Positions 1 to 5,432 of a stretch of DNA of 6,032 nt are shown in pieces (positions within the stretch are counted from its first letter, which is position 1; each line of letters starts with the position of its first letter). The translations under genes and the position numbers were made by a program. The notes below the pieces were generated by a model that worked only from the letters and a program-made list of their open reading frames with translations, was not told where the DNA came from and did not search any database. This stretch comes from TWA4 sp045121095 (GTDB lineage Bacteria > Bacillota > Clostridia > Lachnospirales > Lachnospiraceae): assembly GCA_045121095.1 (NCBI GenBank), contig JBGVFN010000073.1, positions 1 to 6,032 of the forward strand. Direction: 5' to 3'.

Positions 1-332
1 CCCACACGTGTTTTGATGCGCTCATTTGCCCAGCGTCCGAAGGCTGCAGAACCGCCTGCTTTGTTCATCAGGCAGACCATGGTACCCAGAATGACCAGGA
101 AAACCAGAATACCCATATTATAGGAATCGGACAGAACCATAAGCAGACCGCCGGGTTCTGTTTCTGTACCTGCGCCCAGCATATGAACCAGTGCGCCTTC
201 CAGAGAAAAGTTTGCATAGAATAATGCACCAATGGCAATACCGATCAGCAGGGAACTGTAAACTTCTTTTGTGATCAGCGCCAGTACGATAGCAACGATT
301 GGGGGCATAAGAGCCCAGAATGTAGCGTACAT
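1..332 (-). CDS. NhaC-family Na+/H+ antiporter, N-terminal part (cut by window edge)
   Basis: This is the first 110 residues of a multi-pass inner-membrane protein that probably exchanges Na+ for H+. The start is the ATG whose complement lies at 330-332, preceded on the minus strand by a GAGGA Shine-Dalgarno about 8 bases upstream. The translation begins MYATFWALMPPIVAIVLALI. Hydrophobic segments lie at about residues 7-20, 27-41 and 73-89. The stretch around residues 82-101 (LGTMVCLMNKAGGSAAFGRW) is the part I recognise as typical of the NhaC/COG1757 family. The rest of the gene lies beyond the left edge, so completeness cannot be judged. It is divergent from a MarR regulator across 279 bases, which makes control by that regulator plausible but unproven. 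Other ion-transporter-superfamily carriers, including amino-acid/H+ exchangers annotated as NhaC, are possible, so the substrate is uncertain. Confidence 0.85.
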   Translation of the reverse strand, partial: MYATFWALMPPIVAIVLALITKEVYSSLLIGIAIGALFYANFSLEGALVHMLGAGTETEPGGLLMVLSDSYNMGILVFLVILGTMVCLMNKAGGSAAFGRWANERIKTRV

Positions 333-380
333 ATCATTTCCTCATTTCTTTTTTCATTTTTAGTTTTAAATAGCTTTTCC

Positions 381-389
381 ATTTTAACA
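381..389 (-). promoter_or_regulatory. Candidate extended -10 promoter element for the NhaC-type gene
   Basis: Read on the minus strand this is TGTTAAAAT, an extended -10 (TGn) followed by TAAAAT, which matches five of six bases of TATAAT. It lies about 50 bases upstream of the antiporter start. I see no good -35 at 17 bases, which is tolerable for an extended -10. The dyad at 388-400 overlaps its upstream edge. Confidence 0.45.
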
Positions 390-400
390 TAGCTTCTATG
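388..400. promoter_or_regulatory. 13-bp dyad CATAG-CTT-CTATG, candidate operator
   Basis: Two perfect 5-base inverted arms, CATAG and CTATG, are separated by CTT. The dyad sits just upstream of the candidate -10 of the antiporter gene, in the space between -35 and -10, where a bound repressor would block polymerase. The divergent MarR protein is an obvious candidate ligand, but MarR operators are usually longer, so the assignment is inference. Confidence 0.35.
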
Positions 401-493
401 AAAAAGAAACAAAAAAAGCTAAAAAATACGTGTAAAATGCGGAAAATTGCCATTTATAATTTCCTGCTTTGCGGAATCGTTACAAAAAATAAT

Positions 494-521
494 TGGACAA
501 TCCATGAATTTATGTTAAACT
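494..521 (+). promoter_or_regulatory. Candidate promoter of the MarR gene
   Basis: TGGACA at 494-499 matches five of six bases of the -35 consensus. After a 16-base spacer comes TAAACT at 516-521, which is preceded by TGT at 513-515, giving an extended -10. Transcription would begin near 528, leaving a leader of about 80 bases before the ATG at 612. The leader contains the spaced inverted repeat TTGAA (548-552) and TTCAA (567-571), a weak candidate for an autoregulatory site. Confidence 0.5.
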
Positions 522-595
522 AAAACGTGATTAAAATATGCTTGTCATTGAAGAAAGTGGTCATAGTTCAAAGTTAAAATAACAGCAGAGACAGC

Positions 596-606
596 GGGGG
601 AGGTGA
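596..606 (+). promoter_or_regulatory. Shine-Dalgarno site that fixes the MarR start
   Basis: GGGGGAGGTGA is a near-perfect anti-16S match and lies 5 bases before the ATG at 612. An in-frame GTG at 603 falls inside this site and so cannot be the start it serves. The ATG at 612 is therefore preferred. Confidence 0.8.
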
Positions 607-611
607 AGTCT

Positions 612-1046
612 ATGGAACAGGAAATTGAGGTTTTGATGCAGGGATATCAGTTTCGCAAGCTGTATGAGCGGAAATTTGAAAGTTTTATGCAGCAGTACAA
701 GCTGAGAAAGATTGATGTGGAGATTTTAACGTATCTGTATTATTGCAATGGACGGAATACAGCCAGTGATATTCAGAAACTGGGTCTGTTTACAAAAGGG
801 CATATTTCACAGGCACTGGAACGTTTGTGCAGAGAGGAACTGGTATACACGGAACAGGATACTCGTGACCGGCGTGTCATACATATTTTCATAGGAGAAA
901 AAGCCAGACCGATCATTGAGGAAGCAAGATTGCTGAAACAGGAAGTCTTTGAACAGGTTTTTAAAGGAATTACTGAAGAAGAACAGAATACGCTGATCAC
1001 AGTAGCCAAAAAAGTCTGGAAGAATATGACAGACGAGCTGAAATAA
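612..1046 (+). CDS. MarR-family winged-helix transcriptional regulator
   Basis: This 144-residue protein is predicted to be a dimeric cytoplasmic DNA-binding repressor or ligand sensor. Residues about 34-75 form the helix-turn-helix, with the recognition helix near 61-74 (TKGHISQALERLCR). Residues 83-94 (DTRDRRVIHIFI) are the classical MarR wing with its D-x-R-D-R-R signature. Flanking helices at about 5-30 and 98-142 would form the dimer interface. The length is normal for the family. The ATG at 612 was chosen over an in-frame GTG at 603 because the GTG is buried in the Shine-Dalgarno. The gene is divergent from the NhaC-type antiporter and ends directly at a hairpin terminator, so it is probably monocistronic. 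The effector and targets are unknown. Control of itself and of the antiporter is the simplest guess. Confidence 0.9.
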   Translation: MEQEIEVLMQGYQFRKLYERKFESFMQQYKLRKIDVEILTYLYYCNGRNTASDIQKLGLFTKGHISQALERLCREELVYTEQDTRDRRVIHIFIGEKARPIIEEARLLKQEVFEQVFKGITEEEQNTLITVAKKVWKNMTDELK

Positions 1047-1050
1047 TAAA

Positions 1051-1102
1051 CGCAGCAGATTCATCACGGATTATGGAGATGGATGTGCTGCGCTTTTTCT
1101 TT
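1051..1102. terminator. Rho-independent terminator, probably bidirectional
   Basis: CGCAGCA at 1051-1057 pairs with TGCTGCG at 1086-1092. After one G/G mismatch the stem continues, with ATTCATC at 1059-1065 pairing to 1078-1084 (one G-T wobble). This gives about 14 pairs around a 12-base loop. On the plus strand it is followed by CTTTTTCTTTT, a good U tract for the MarR transcript. On the minus strand it is followed by TTTATTATTT, so it can also end the amidohydrolase transcript, whose stop is at 1118. Confidence 0.85.
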
Positions 1103-1117
1103 TCAGTTTTTTGGTAT

Positions 1118-1951
1118 TCAGGCTTTTTGACATTTGTCTGAAGGATGGTCAAGCTGTAATAATCTGCGTGCATTGCCATCGGTGATCAGCTGGTATTCTT
1201 CCGGTGTCAGAGGACGTTTTTTAATGGCCTCCACGCTGTGTGACTGGTCTGCATACGGACTGTCAGTGGCAAATAAAAGTTTGTGCGCACCGTGCTCGTG
1301 AACCAGCTTCAAAAATTCTTCATCCGGTATGTACATCTGGGAAAGGCTGATGTCAAAGTAAACATTGGCTCCCAGCAGATATTTTTTGACATCTTCATGT
1401 TCCAGGTGCCCACCGCTGTGGGCAAGAATTAATTTGCGGGTTTCCTGTCCCGGGTCTTCCAGCTGTTCCAGCAGATGAAGAGAGCGGGCGGGGGTACAGT
1501 GGGTGGTGTCGGGAAATGCACCGTCATAGCCGGCATGGACCATAACAATCAGATCCTGTGCCAGTGCTTCGCGAATCAGATAGACTGCCCGGGGTTCATC
1601 GATGGTCATATTCTGCCAGTCCGGGTGAAGCTTAATGCCGGGGAATCCCTCTTCTTTCAGAAAACGGAGTTTGCCGGGAATATCTTCACAGTCGGGGTGG
1701 ATTCCGCCAAAAGGAATAAGCCCCAAAACATCCTGCTGTTTTTTGGCGAATCGGTTAATGGAGTCAAATTGGTCGGGTCTTGTAACCACTGGCTGAGTAA
1801 TGCAGAAGTCGATACCTGCTGCATGCATGGACTGAAGAAGTCCGTTCAGGGTGCCATCAGAAAAATGTCCCCAGTAATGGGTATCTGCCAGATCGTGCAT
1901 AAGCTTGGACGCGATTTTATCAGGATAAATGTGAGTATGGAAATCAATCAT
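1118..1951 (-). CDS. Metal-dependent amidohydrolase (amidohydrolase 2 / COG2159 type)
   Basis: This 277-residue cytoplasmic TIM-barrel enzyme is predicted to carry out metal-dependent hydrolysis or non-oxidative decarboxylation. The metal-site residues of the amidohydrolase superfamily are visible. They are the HxH pair H5/H7 in IDFHTHIYP, H139 in MVHAG, H178 in LAHSGG and the catalytic D230 in FATDSP. GIKLHPD at 105-111 and GNARRLL near 259-265 are the usual landmarks of the PF04909 group, which includes ACMSD-like decarboxylases. Length and start are typical. AAAGGAG lies 10 bases before the ATG at 1949-1951 (complement). It stands alone on its strand, divergent from the AAA ATPase cluster and convergent with the MarR gene. 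All key residues are present, so it is probably active. The substrate cannot be read from sequence, and the family is also often annotated as 'TatD-related' or 'predicted metal-dependent hydrolase'. Confidence 0.88.
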   Translation of the reverse strand: MIDFHTHIYPDKIASKLMHDLADTHYWGHFSDGTLNGLLQSMHAAGIDFCITQPVVTRPDQFDSINRFAKKQQDVLGLIPFGGIHPDCEDIPGKLRFLKEEGFPGIKLHPDWQNMTIDEPRAVYLIREALAQDLIVMVHAGYDGAFPDTTHCTPARSLHLLEQLEDPGQETRKLILAHSGGHLEHEDVKKYLLGANVYFDISLSQMYIPDEEFLKLVHEHGAHKLLFATDSPYADQSHSVEAIKKRPLTPEEYQLITDGNARRLLQLDHPSDKCQKA

Positions 1952-1985
1952 TGGATGAGAGCTCCTTTAAATCAGATGAGTATTA

Positions 1986-1998
1986 GCATGAGTCATGC
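1986..1998. promoter_or_regulatory. Perfect 13-bp palindrome GCATGA-G-TCATGC
   Basis: Two 6-base arms flank a single G. The palindrome lies 35 bases upstream of the amidohydrolase start, in what would be its 5' leader, and about 150 bases upstream of the ATPase promoter. It has the form of a dimeric regulator site. No adjacent T tract suggests a terminator. The regulator is unknown. Confidence 0.4.
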
Positions 1999-2049
1999 CA
2001 GTGTACTGTCTTATTTAGCCCAATATAAGCGAAGCAGCACATTAGATAC

Positions 2050-2078
2050 AGTTTACTCAGGAAAAGCGGGTTTTACAA
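2050..2078 (-). promoter_or_regulatory. Weak candidate promoter for the amidohydrolase gene
   Basis: On the minus strand TTGTAA (2073-2078) is followed after 17 bases by TAAACT (2050-2055). Each matches four of six consensus bases and the spacing is ideal. It would give a leader of about 90 bases that carries the 13-bp palindrome. The AT-rich context makes chance matches likely. Confidence 0.3.
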
Positions 2079-2142
2079 GTTTTATTTTGCAAAAAGCACG
2101 ATCAGAAGCGGATTATTTTTCCAGAAACACAATTTTGGTGCG

Positions 2143-2170
2143 TTGACAGATGATTAAATCATGATATACT
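2143..2170 (+). promoter_or_regulatory. Sigma-A-type promoter of the ATPase-glycosylase-zinc ribbon cluster
   Basis: A consensus TTGACA at 2143-2148 is followed, after a 16-base spacer, by TATACT at 2165-2170 (five of six). The start of transcription would be near 2177, giving a leader of about 37 bases that ends in the Shine-Dalgarno AGGTGA (2204-2209). This is the clearest promoter in the window. Its spacer is almost filled by a palindrome (2150-2162). Confidence 0.75.
2150..2162. promoter_or_regulatory. Palindrome ATGATT-A-AATCAT in the promoter spacer, candidate operator
   Basis: Perfect 6-base inverted arms around a central A lie wholly between the -35 and -10 boxes. A dimeric protein bound here would exclude RNA polymerase, the classic geometry for repression. 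No regulator for this site is evident nearby. The sequence is AT-rich, so chance is possible. Confidence 0.5.
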
Positions 2171-2213
2171 TTTTTACGGATATTTAAAATGAAAAAAGAA
2201 TACAGGTGAAAAA

Positions 2214-3545
2214 ATGTATAAAATCGTATCAAAGTTATTAATCTATGGAGATATGCCAAAAGATTCCATTTTGATGGAGCTGAGTGATATCTACAAGCAG
2301 ATGGATCAGAAGACTCAGAGCAAGGATGAACTGATTACCCGGGTATTTACCCAGATCAAGCATCTGCTGCAGGTGGCTACAGATTATGGATTTGATAAAA
2401 ATCTGTGGCATAATTATCTGACATTTCTGCTGATTACAGATGAGAATCCATTCAGCCTTACCTGTGAAAAGGTGGGAGCGAATCACGGCAGTGTCAATTA
2501 TTTTGCTGAGGGAGATTTCCGGGCATTTAAGCAGCTGTTTGAGTTTGATTTCAGCGGTCTGGAGAAGGAACTGGGCATTGACTGTTTCAGCCGGATCTCC
2601 AACTACCAGGCAATCGGCAAGAAGGAACTGATGTACAACAAAAATGTCAGCCAGAAGGTGCAGGCATTAAGTGAGAAGCTGGAAAAGGCTGCCGATGAAA
2701 ATGAATTCTTTACCATGGTAACGGATTTTTATAAGGCTTACGGTGTAGGCATGTTCGGATTGAATAAGGCTTTCCGTATTGCTTCTTCTGAAAATGGTCA
2801 GGTGAAGTTCTGTCCTATTAATAATATGGATTCTGTGGTGCTGAGTGACCTGATCGGCTATGAAATTCAGAAAAAGAAGCTGGTGGATAATACTCAGGCA
2901 TTCGTGGATGGAAGAAAGGCCAATAATGTTTTATTATTTGGTGACAGCGGTACTGGTAAATCCACCAGTATTAAGGCCATTGTGAACGAGTTTTATGATC
3001 AGGGCCTTCGTATGATCGAAATCTACAAGCATCAGTTTAAGGATCTGTCCTCTGTGATCGCTCAGATTAAAAACCGAAACTATAAGTTTATTATTTATAT
3101 GGATGACCTTTCTTTTGAGGAATTTGAAATTGAGTATAAATTCCTGAAAGCAGTCATCGAAGGCGGTGTGGAGACAAGACCGGATAATATTCTGATTTAT
3201 GCCACATCCAACCGCCGTCATCTGATCAAGGAGAACTGGAACGACCGCAATGACGTGGAACATCAGAATGGTATGCACCATTCCGATACCATGGAAGAGA
3301 AGATGTCTCTGGTAAATCGTTTTGGTGTGACCATCAATTTCTCCAAACCGAATCAGAAAGAATATTTCAATATTGTGATTAATCTGGCCCGCAGGGCAGG
3401 AATTACCATGTCGGACGAAGATCTGTGCATGGAAGCAAACCGCTGGGAGCTGAGCCACGGCGGTATTTCCGGACGTACTGCCCAGCAGTTTATTAACTAT
3501 ATCAGCGGCAGTGTGGAAAAAAATGGGGAGAAAACAGGATGTTAA
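2214..3545 (+). CDS. DUF815-type AAA+ ATPase
   Basis: This 443-residue cytoplasmic protein has an N-terminal region of about 200 residues (mostly helical in appearance) and a C-terminal AAA+ module. Visible motifs are Walker A GDSGTGKS at 243-250 (K249), Walker B IIYMDD at 293-298 (D297/D298), sensor 1 ATSNRRHL with N333, a likely arginine finger R369 in LVNRFG, and a sensor-2-like GISGRT at 417-422 (R421). This arrangement and the wording around each motif match the DUF815 (PF05673) family, which has no settled function. All nucleotide-binding residues are intact, so ATP binding and hydrolysis are expected. The ATG at 2214 has AGGTGA 4 bases upstream. The last 7 bases overlap the start of the glycosylase gene, pointing to coupled translation. 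The N-terminal region probably recognises a substrate or partner, but this is inference. I see no protease or nuclease domain. Confidence 0.9.
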   Translation: MYKIVSKLLIYGDMPKDSILMELSDIYKQMDQKTQSKDELITRVFTQIKHLLQVATDYGFDKNLWHNYLTFLLITDENPFSLTCEKVGANHGSVNYFAEGDFRAFKQLFEFDFSGLEKELGIDCFSRISNYQAIGKKELMYNKNVSQKVQALSEKLEKAADENEFFTMVTDFYKAYGVGMFGLNKAFRIASSENGQVKFCPINNMDSVVLSDLIGYEIQKKKLVDNTQAFVDGRKANNVLLFGDSGTGKSTSIKAIVNEFYDQGLRMIEIYKHQFKDLSSVIAQIKNRNYKFIIYMDDLSFEEFEIEYKFLKAVIEGGVETRPDNILIYATSNRRHLIKENWNDRNDVEHQNGMHHSDTMEEKMSLVNRFGVTINFSKPNQKEYFNIVINLARRAGITMSDEDLCMEANRWELSHGGISGRTAQQFINYISGSVEKNGEKTGC

Positions 3546-4024
3546 GTCATACATTCGAACCGATTTTTGATGAAAATTCCAGAATACTGATTCTGGGAAC
3601 TTTTCCCTCAGTAAAATCCAGAGAACAGGGGTTTTACTATGGACACCCTCAGAATCGTTTCTGGAAAATACTGGCAAATCTTTTGAACGAGCCGGTACCG
3701 GAAACCATCGAGACGAAAAAGGCTTTTTTGCTGAAGCATGGAATTGCAGTATGGGATGTGGTAGCATCCTGCGATATTACCGGTTCCAGCGACAGCAGCA
3801 TTAAAAATGTGGTGCCTGCGGATTTATCTCAGGTACTGGACCATGCTCCCATTGAAAAAATTTTTGCAAATGGCGGAAAGGCGTACAGTCTGTATCAGAA
3901 ATATGCCTTTCCCATCACAGGCAGAGAAGCACAAAAGCTTCCTTCCAGCAGCCCGGCCAATGCCAGCTGGCAGATGGAGCGGCTGTTGGGGGTCTGGAAT
4001 CAGATATTGCCATATACGTTTTAG
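3539..4024 (+). CDS. Uracil/hypoxanthine-DNA glycosylase-like protein (UDG superfamily)
   Basis: This 161-residue cytoplasmic protein is predicted to excise deaminated bases, hypoxanthine or uracil, from DNA as the first step of base-excision repair. LILGTFPSVKSRE at 17-29 occupies the place of UDG motif 1, and LPSSSPAN at 134-141 is motif 2. GFYYGHPQNRFWKIL at 31-45 is characteristic of the compact group often annotated as DNA-deoxyinosine glycosylase. N39 in HPQN coincides with the asparagine I recall as catalytic in an archaeal hypoxanthine-DNA glycosylase, although the alignment was not run. Motif 1 lacks the Asp or Asn used by classical UDG and MUG. The ATG at 3539 has GGGGAG 8 bases upstream, inside the ATPase gene, and overlaps it by 7 bases. 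The length is normal for a single-domain enzyme. Substrate preference is uncertain. Membership of the superfamily is fairly sure. Confidence 0.85.
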   Translation: MLSHTFEPIFDENSRILILGTFPSVKSREQGFYYGHPQNRFWKILANLLNEPVPETIETKKAFLLKHGIAVWDVVASCDITGSSDSSIKNVVPADLSQVLDHAPIEKIFANGGKAYSLYQKYAFPITGREAQKLPSSSPANASWQMERLLGVWNQILPYTF

Positions 4025-4040
4025 AAACAAGAAATGTGAA

Positions 4041-4046
4041 AAGAGG
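4041..4046 (+). promoter_or_regulatory. Shine-Dalgarno that fixes the zinc-ribbon start
   Basis: AAGAGG (followed by T) lies 7 bases before the ATG at 4054. An in-frame GTG at 4036 has no such site upstream and would place this motif inside the gene, so the ATG is preferred. Confidence 0.65.
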
Positions 4047-4053
4047 TTTAGAA

Positions 4054-4320
4054 ATGTACTTTGTACCGGATGGAACCACAAAATGTGGTTATTATGAATG
4101 TAAAAAATGCGGGTACCGTTTTCTGTCCACAGAGACCGAGGAAATGACGGTCTGCCCCAGCTGTGAGGAAGATGTGGACTATGAAATCGGCCCCGACGAA
4201 GTAATGGGTTCTTCTGAAAAGAACGCAGTATTAATTGAGATTGAAGAAGGGGAAGATGTGGAAAAAATGGACATCCTCCTCAGTCTGGCCATTACAGGCG
4301 GCGATTACGAGTGGATCTAA
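4054..4320 (+). CDS. Small acidic zinc-ribbon protein of unknown function
   Basis: This is an 88-residue protein beginning MYFVPDGTTKCGYYECKKCG. Two CxxC pairs, C16/C19 (ECKKCGYRF) and C34/C37 (VCPSCEED), are 14 residues apart and should bind one Zn2+ as a rubredoxin- or rubrerythrin-like zinc ribbon. An extra C11 lies just before. The C-terminal half (residues 38-88) is strongly acidic, ends GGDYEWI, and has no recognisable enzyme motif. It follows the glycosylase by 29 bases with no terminator visible between them, so it is likely the third gene of the same transcript. The role could be protein-protein or nucleic-acid binding, but nothing in the sequence decides. The start is the ATG at 4054 rather than the GTG at 4036 because of the ribosome-binding site. 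The stop overlaps the convergent LysR stop by 4 bases. Confidence 0.75.
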   Translation: MYFVPDGTTKCGYYECKKCGYRFLSTETEEMTVCPSCEEDVDYEIGPDEVMGSSEKNAVLIEIEEGEDVEKMDILLSLAITGGDYEWI

Positions 4321-5231
4321 AAAACTTTTCCATCCAGCTGGTCACCATAAAAATCCTGCAAGAATCGGATCATCTGTTTCACATAAGGTTTTAAAATCCG
4401 ATGCTTGTTGTATACAATGTACAGGTTTCTCTGGTGGCCGGTATCGCCCAGAGGAAATTCCAGCATTTTTCCGATACTGGTGAGATCCTGGATCGACAGA
4501 GTGGAAAGTATGGAGATGCCCAGTCCGTTTACAATGGCGTGTTTAATGGATTCCAGGTCGTTCATACGGGCAATGACCTGCAGATTGGTTACATCAATCT
4601 GGCGGGAACGAAGAAATTCATCAATTTCTTTCTGAGTACCGGAGCCATTTTCACGCATGATAAGCGGTTCTTTTAATAATATGTTCAGGTCAGCCTGCTC
4701 GTCCTTTAATTTTTGATAATAGGGAGTGGCAGGTGCGGCGATGGTCAGTTCATCCTGAAAAAATGGAATGAAAATACAATTATCGTCGTCAGTGGTCATA
4801 CCTGTCAGCCCGAAATCAATGGTTCCGTTGAGAACCCGGTCAATGACTTTTTTGCTGTCTGCCTGCCAGATATGGAAAACGACATCGGGGTGTTCTTTAT
4901 TAAAGGTTCCCAGAGCTTCGGGAAGGATATAGCCGGAAGGAATGGTGGATGCGCCAAGTGCGATGATTCGCTGGCTGCCTCCTGTAAATTCATGAATAAT
5001 GTTATTGCGCATATTCAGGATATTGACCGCACATTCATAAAATTGCTGTCCACGATAGGTTAGTTCCATTTTTTTAGTGGTGCGGATAATGAGCTTGGAG
5101 TTCAGTTCCTTTTCCAGAGTACTGATATGAGCGCTGATAGTGGGCTGTGTCAGGTACAGATGTTTGGCAGCTTCGGAAAAGCTGTTATAGTCCACTGCGG
5201 CAACAAATGCTTCAAGTTGTTTAAATTCCAT
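4317..5231 (-). CDS. LysR-family transcriptional regulator (CysB/CysL-like)
   Basis: This 304-residue regulator has the normal LysR length. Residues 1-60 are the winged helix-turn-helix (FSEAAKHLYLTQPTISAHIS at 18-37), followed by a linker helix to about 85 and a two-lobed periplasmic-binding-like effector domain. In the effector domain, ASTIPSGYILP at 94-104 and RENGSGT at 193-199 resemble the anion-binding loops of CysB/CysL-type regulators, so a small anionic ligand is likely. The overall wording (EFKQLEAFV, TIPSGYILPE) resembles clostridial proteins annotated as selenium metabolism-associated LysR regulators, but no selenium gene is in this window. AAGGAG lies 9 bases before the ATG (complement 5229-5231). 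It is divergent from a CaCA antiporter gene, and LysR proteins commonly control themselves and the divergent neighbour. The TAG stop overlaps the stop of the convergent zinc-ribbon gene. Confidence 0.9.
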   Translation of the reverse strand: MEFKQLEAFVAAVDYNSFSEAAKHLYLTQPTISAHISTLEKELNSKLIIRTTKKMELTYRGQQFYECAVNILNMRNNIIHEFTGGSQRIIALGASTIPSGYILPEALGTFNKEHPDVVFHIWQADSKKVIDRVLNGTIDFGLTGMTTDDDNCIFIPFFQDELTIAAPATPYYQKLKDEQADLNILLKEPLIMRENGSGTQKEIDEFLRSRQIDVTNLQVIARMNDLESIKHAIVNGLGISILSTLSIQDLTSIGKMLEFPLGDTGHQRNLYIVYNKHRILKPYVKQMIRFLQDFYGDQLDGKVF

Positions 5232-5368
5232 GTAAATCTTCTCCTTGGTTTGAACAGGGCTGCGGAAATCTGTTGAATGCTTCCAAACAATTCCGCTGTT
5301 GTTGTGGTGGTTTGTTATAATTTTAGTGAAAACGGAAACGGGCAGTTCCGTGTATGATTCTGGATGCT

Positions 5369-5377
5369 ATTCTAACA
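5369..5377 (-). promoter_or_regulatory. Candidate extended -10 for the LysR gene
   Basis: Read on the minus strand this is TGTTAGAAT, with TAGAAT matching five of six bases and an upstream TGn. The expected -35 position (5392-5397) is not consensus and overlaps the palindrome at 5393-5404. A consensus TTGACA on the minus strand at 5406-5411 is too far away for this -10. It could instead pair with TATGAA at 5381-5386 at an unusual 19-base spacing. Confidence 0.4.
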
Positions 5378-5392
5378 TATTTCATAGAAAAA

Positions 5393-5404
5393 AATCTATA
5401 GATT
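5393..5404. promoter_or_regulatory. 12-bp palindrome AATCTATAGATT, candidate LysR-binding site
   Basis: A perfect 12-base palindrome lies between the candidate LysR and antiporter promoters. Related copies follow: ATCTATAAAT at 5424-5433 and 5468-5477, and the interrupted dyad AATCT-N4-AGATT at 5444-5457. LysR proteins typically bind several imperfect dyads in a divergent promoter region, which fits this layout. Assignment to this particular LysR is inference. Confidence 0.5.
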
Positions 5405-5432
5405 CTGTCAAAATGAGAAGATTATCTATAAA
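5405..5432 (+). promoter_or_regulatory. Weak candidate promoter for the CaCA antiporter gene
   Basis: CTGTCA (5405-5410, four of six) is followed after 16 bases by TATAAA (5427-5432, five of six). It directly adjoins the 12-bp palindrome, a usual position for an activator site. Its leader would be about 120 bases. Other AT-rich -10-like sites nearby (TATAAA near 5471 and 5512) are equally possible. Confidence 0.3.

Noticed and set aside
603..611. GTG at 603 as the MarR start
   Set aside because: It lies within the GGGGGAGGTGA ribosome-binding site. The ATG at 612 is correctly spaced.
1475..2146. A 223-codon open frame on the plus strand, antisense to the amidohydrolase and running up to the ATPase promoter
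   Set aside because: It mirrors a clear enzyme on the other strand, has no Shine-Dalgarno, low-complexity-free but unrecognisable protein content, and its end overlaps the -35 box of a good promoter.
2934..3767. A 277-codon open frame on the minus strand across the ATPase and glycosylase genes
   Set aside because: It covers the Walker A-to-sensor region of the ATPase and the start of the glycosylase, both strongly supported on the plus strand. The translated protein resembles no family and looks like a shadow frame.
4036..4053. GTG at 4036 as the zinc-ribbon start
   Set aside because: It has no ribosome-binding site of its own, while AAGAGG is properly placed for the ATG at 4054.
2214..4320. 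The ATPase/glycosylase/zinc-ribbon cluster as an anti-phage defence system
   Set aside because: An AAA ATPase next to a DNA glycosylase invites the idea, but base use matches the surroundings, there is no nuclease or other effector and no neighbouring defence or mobility gene. Housekeeping repair or regulation is more likely.
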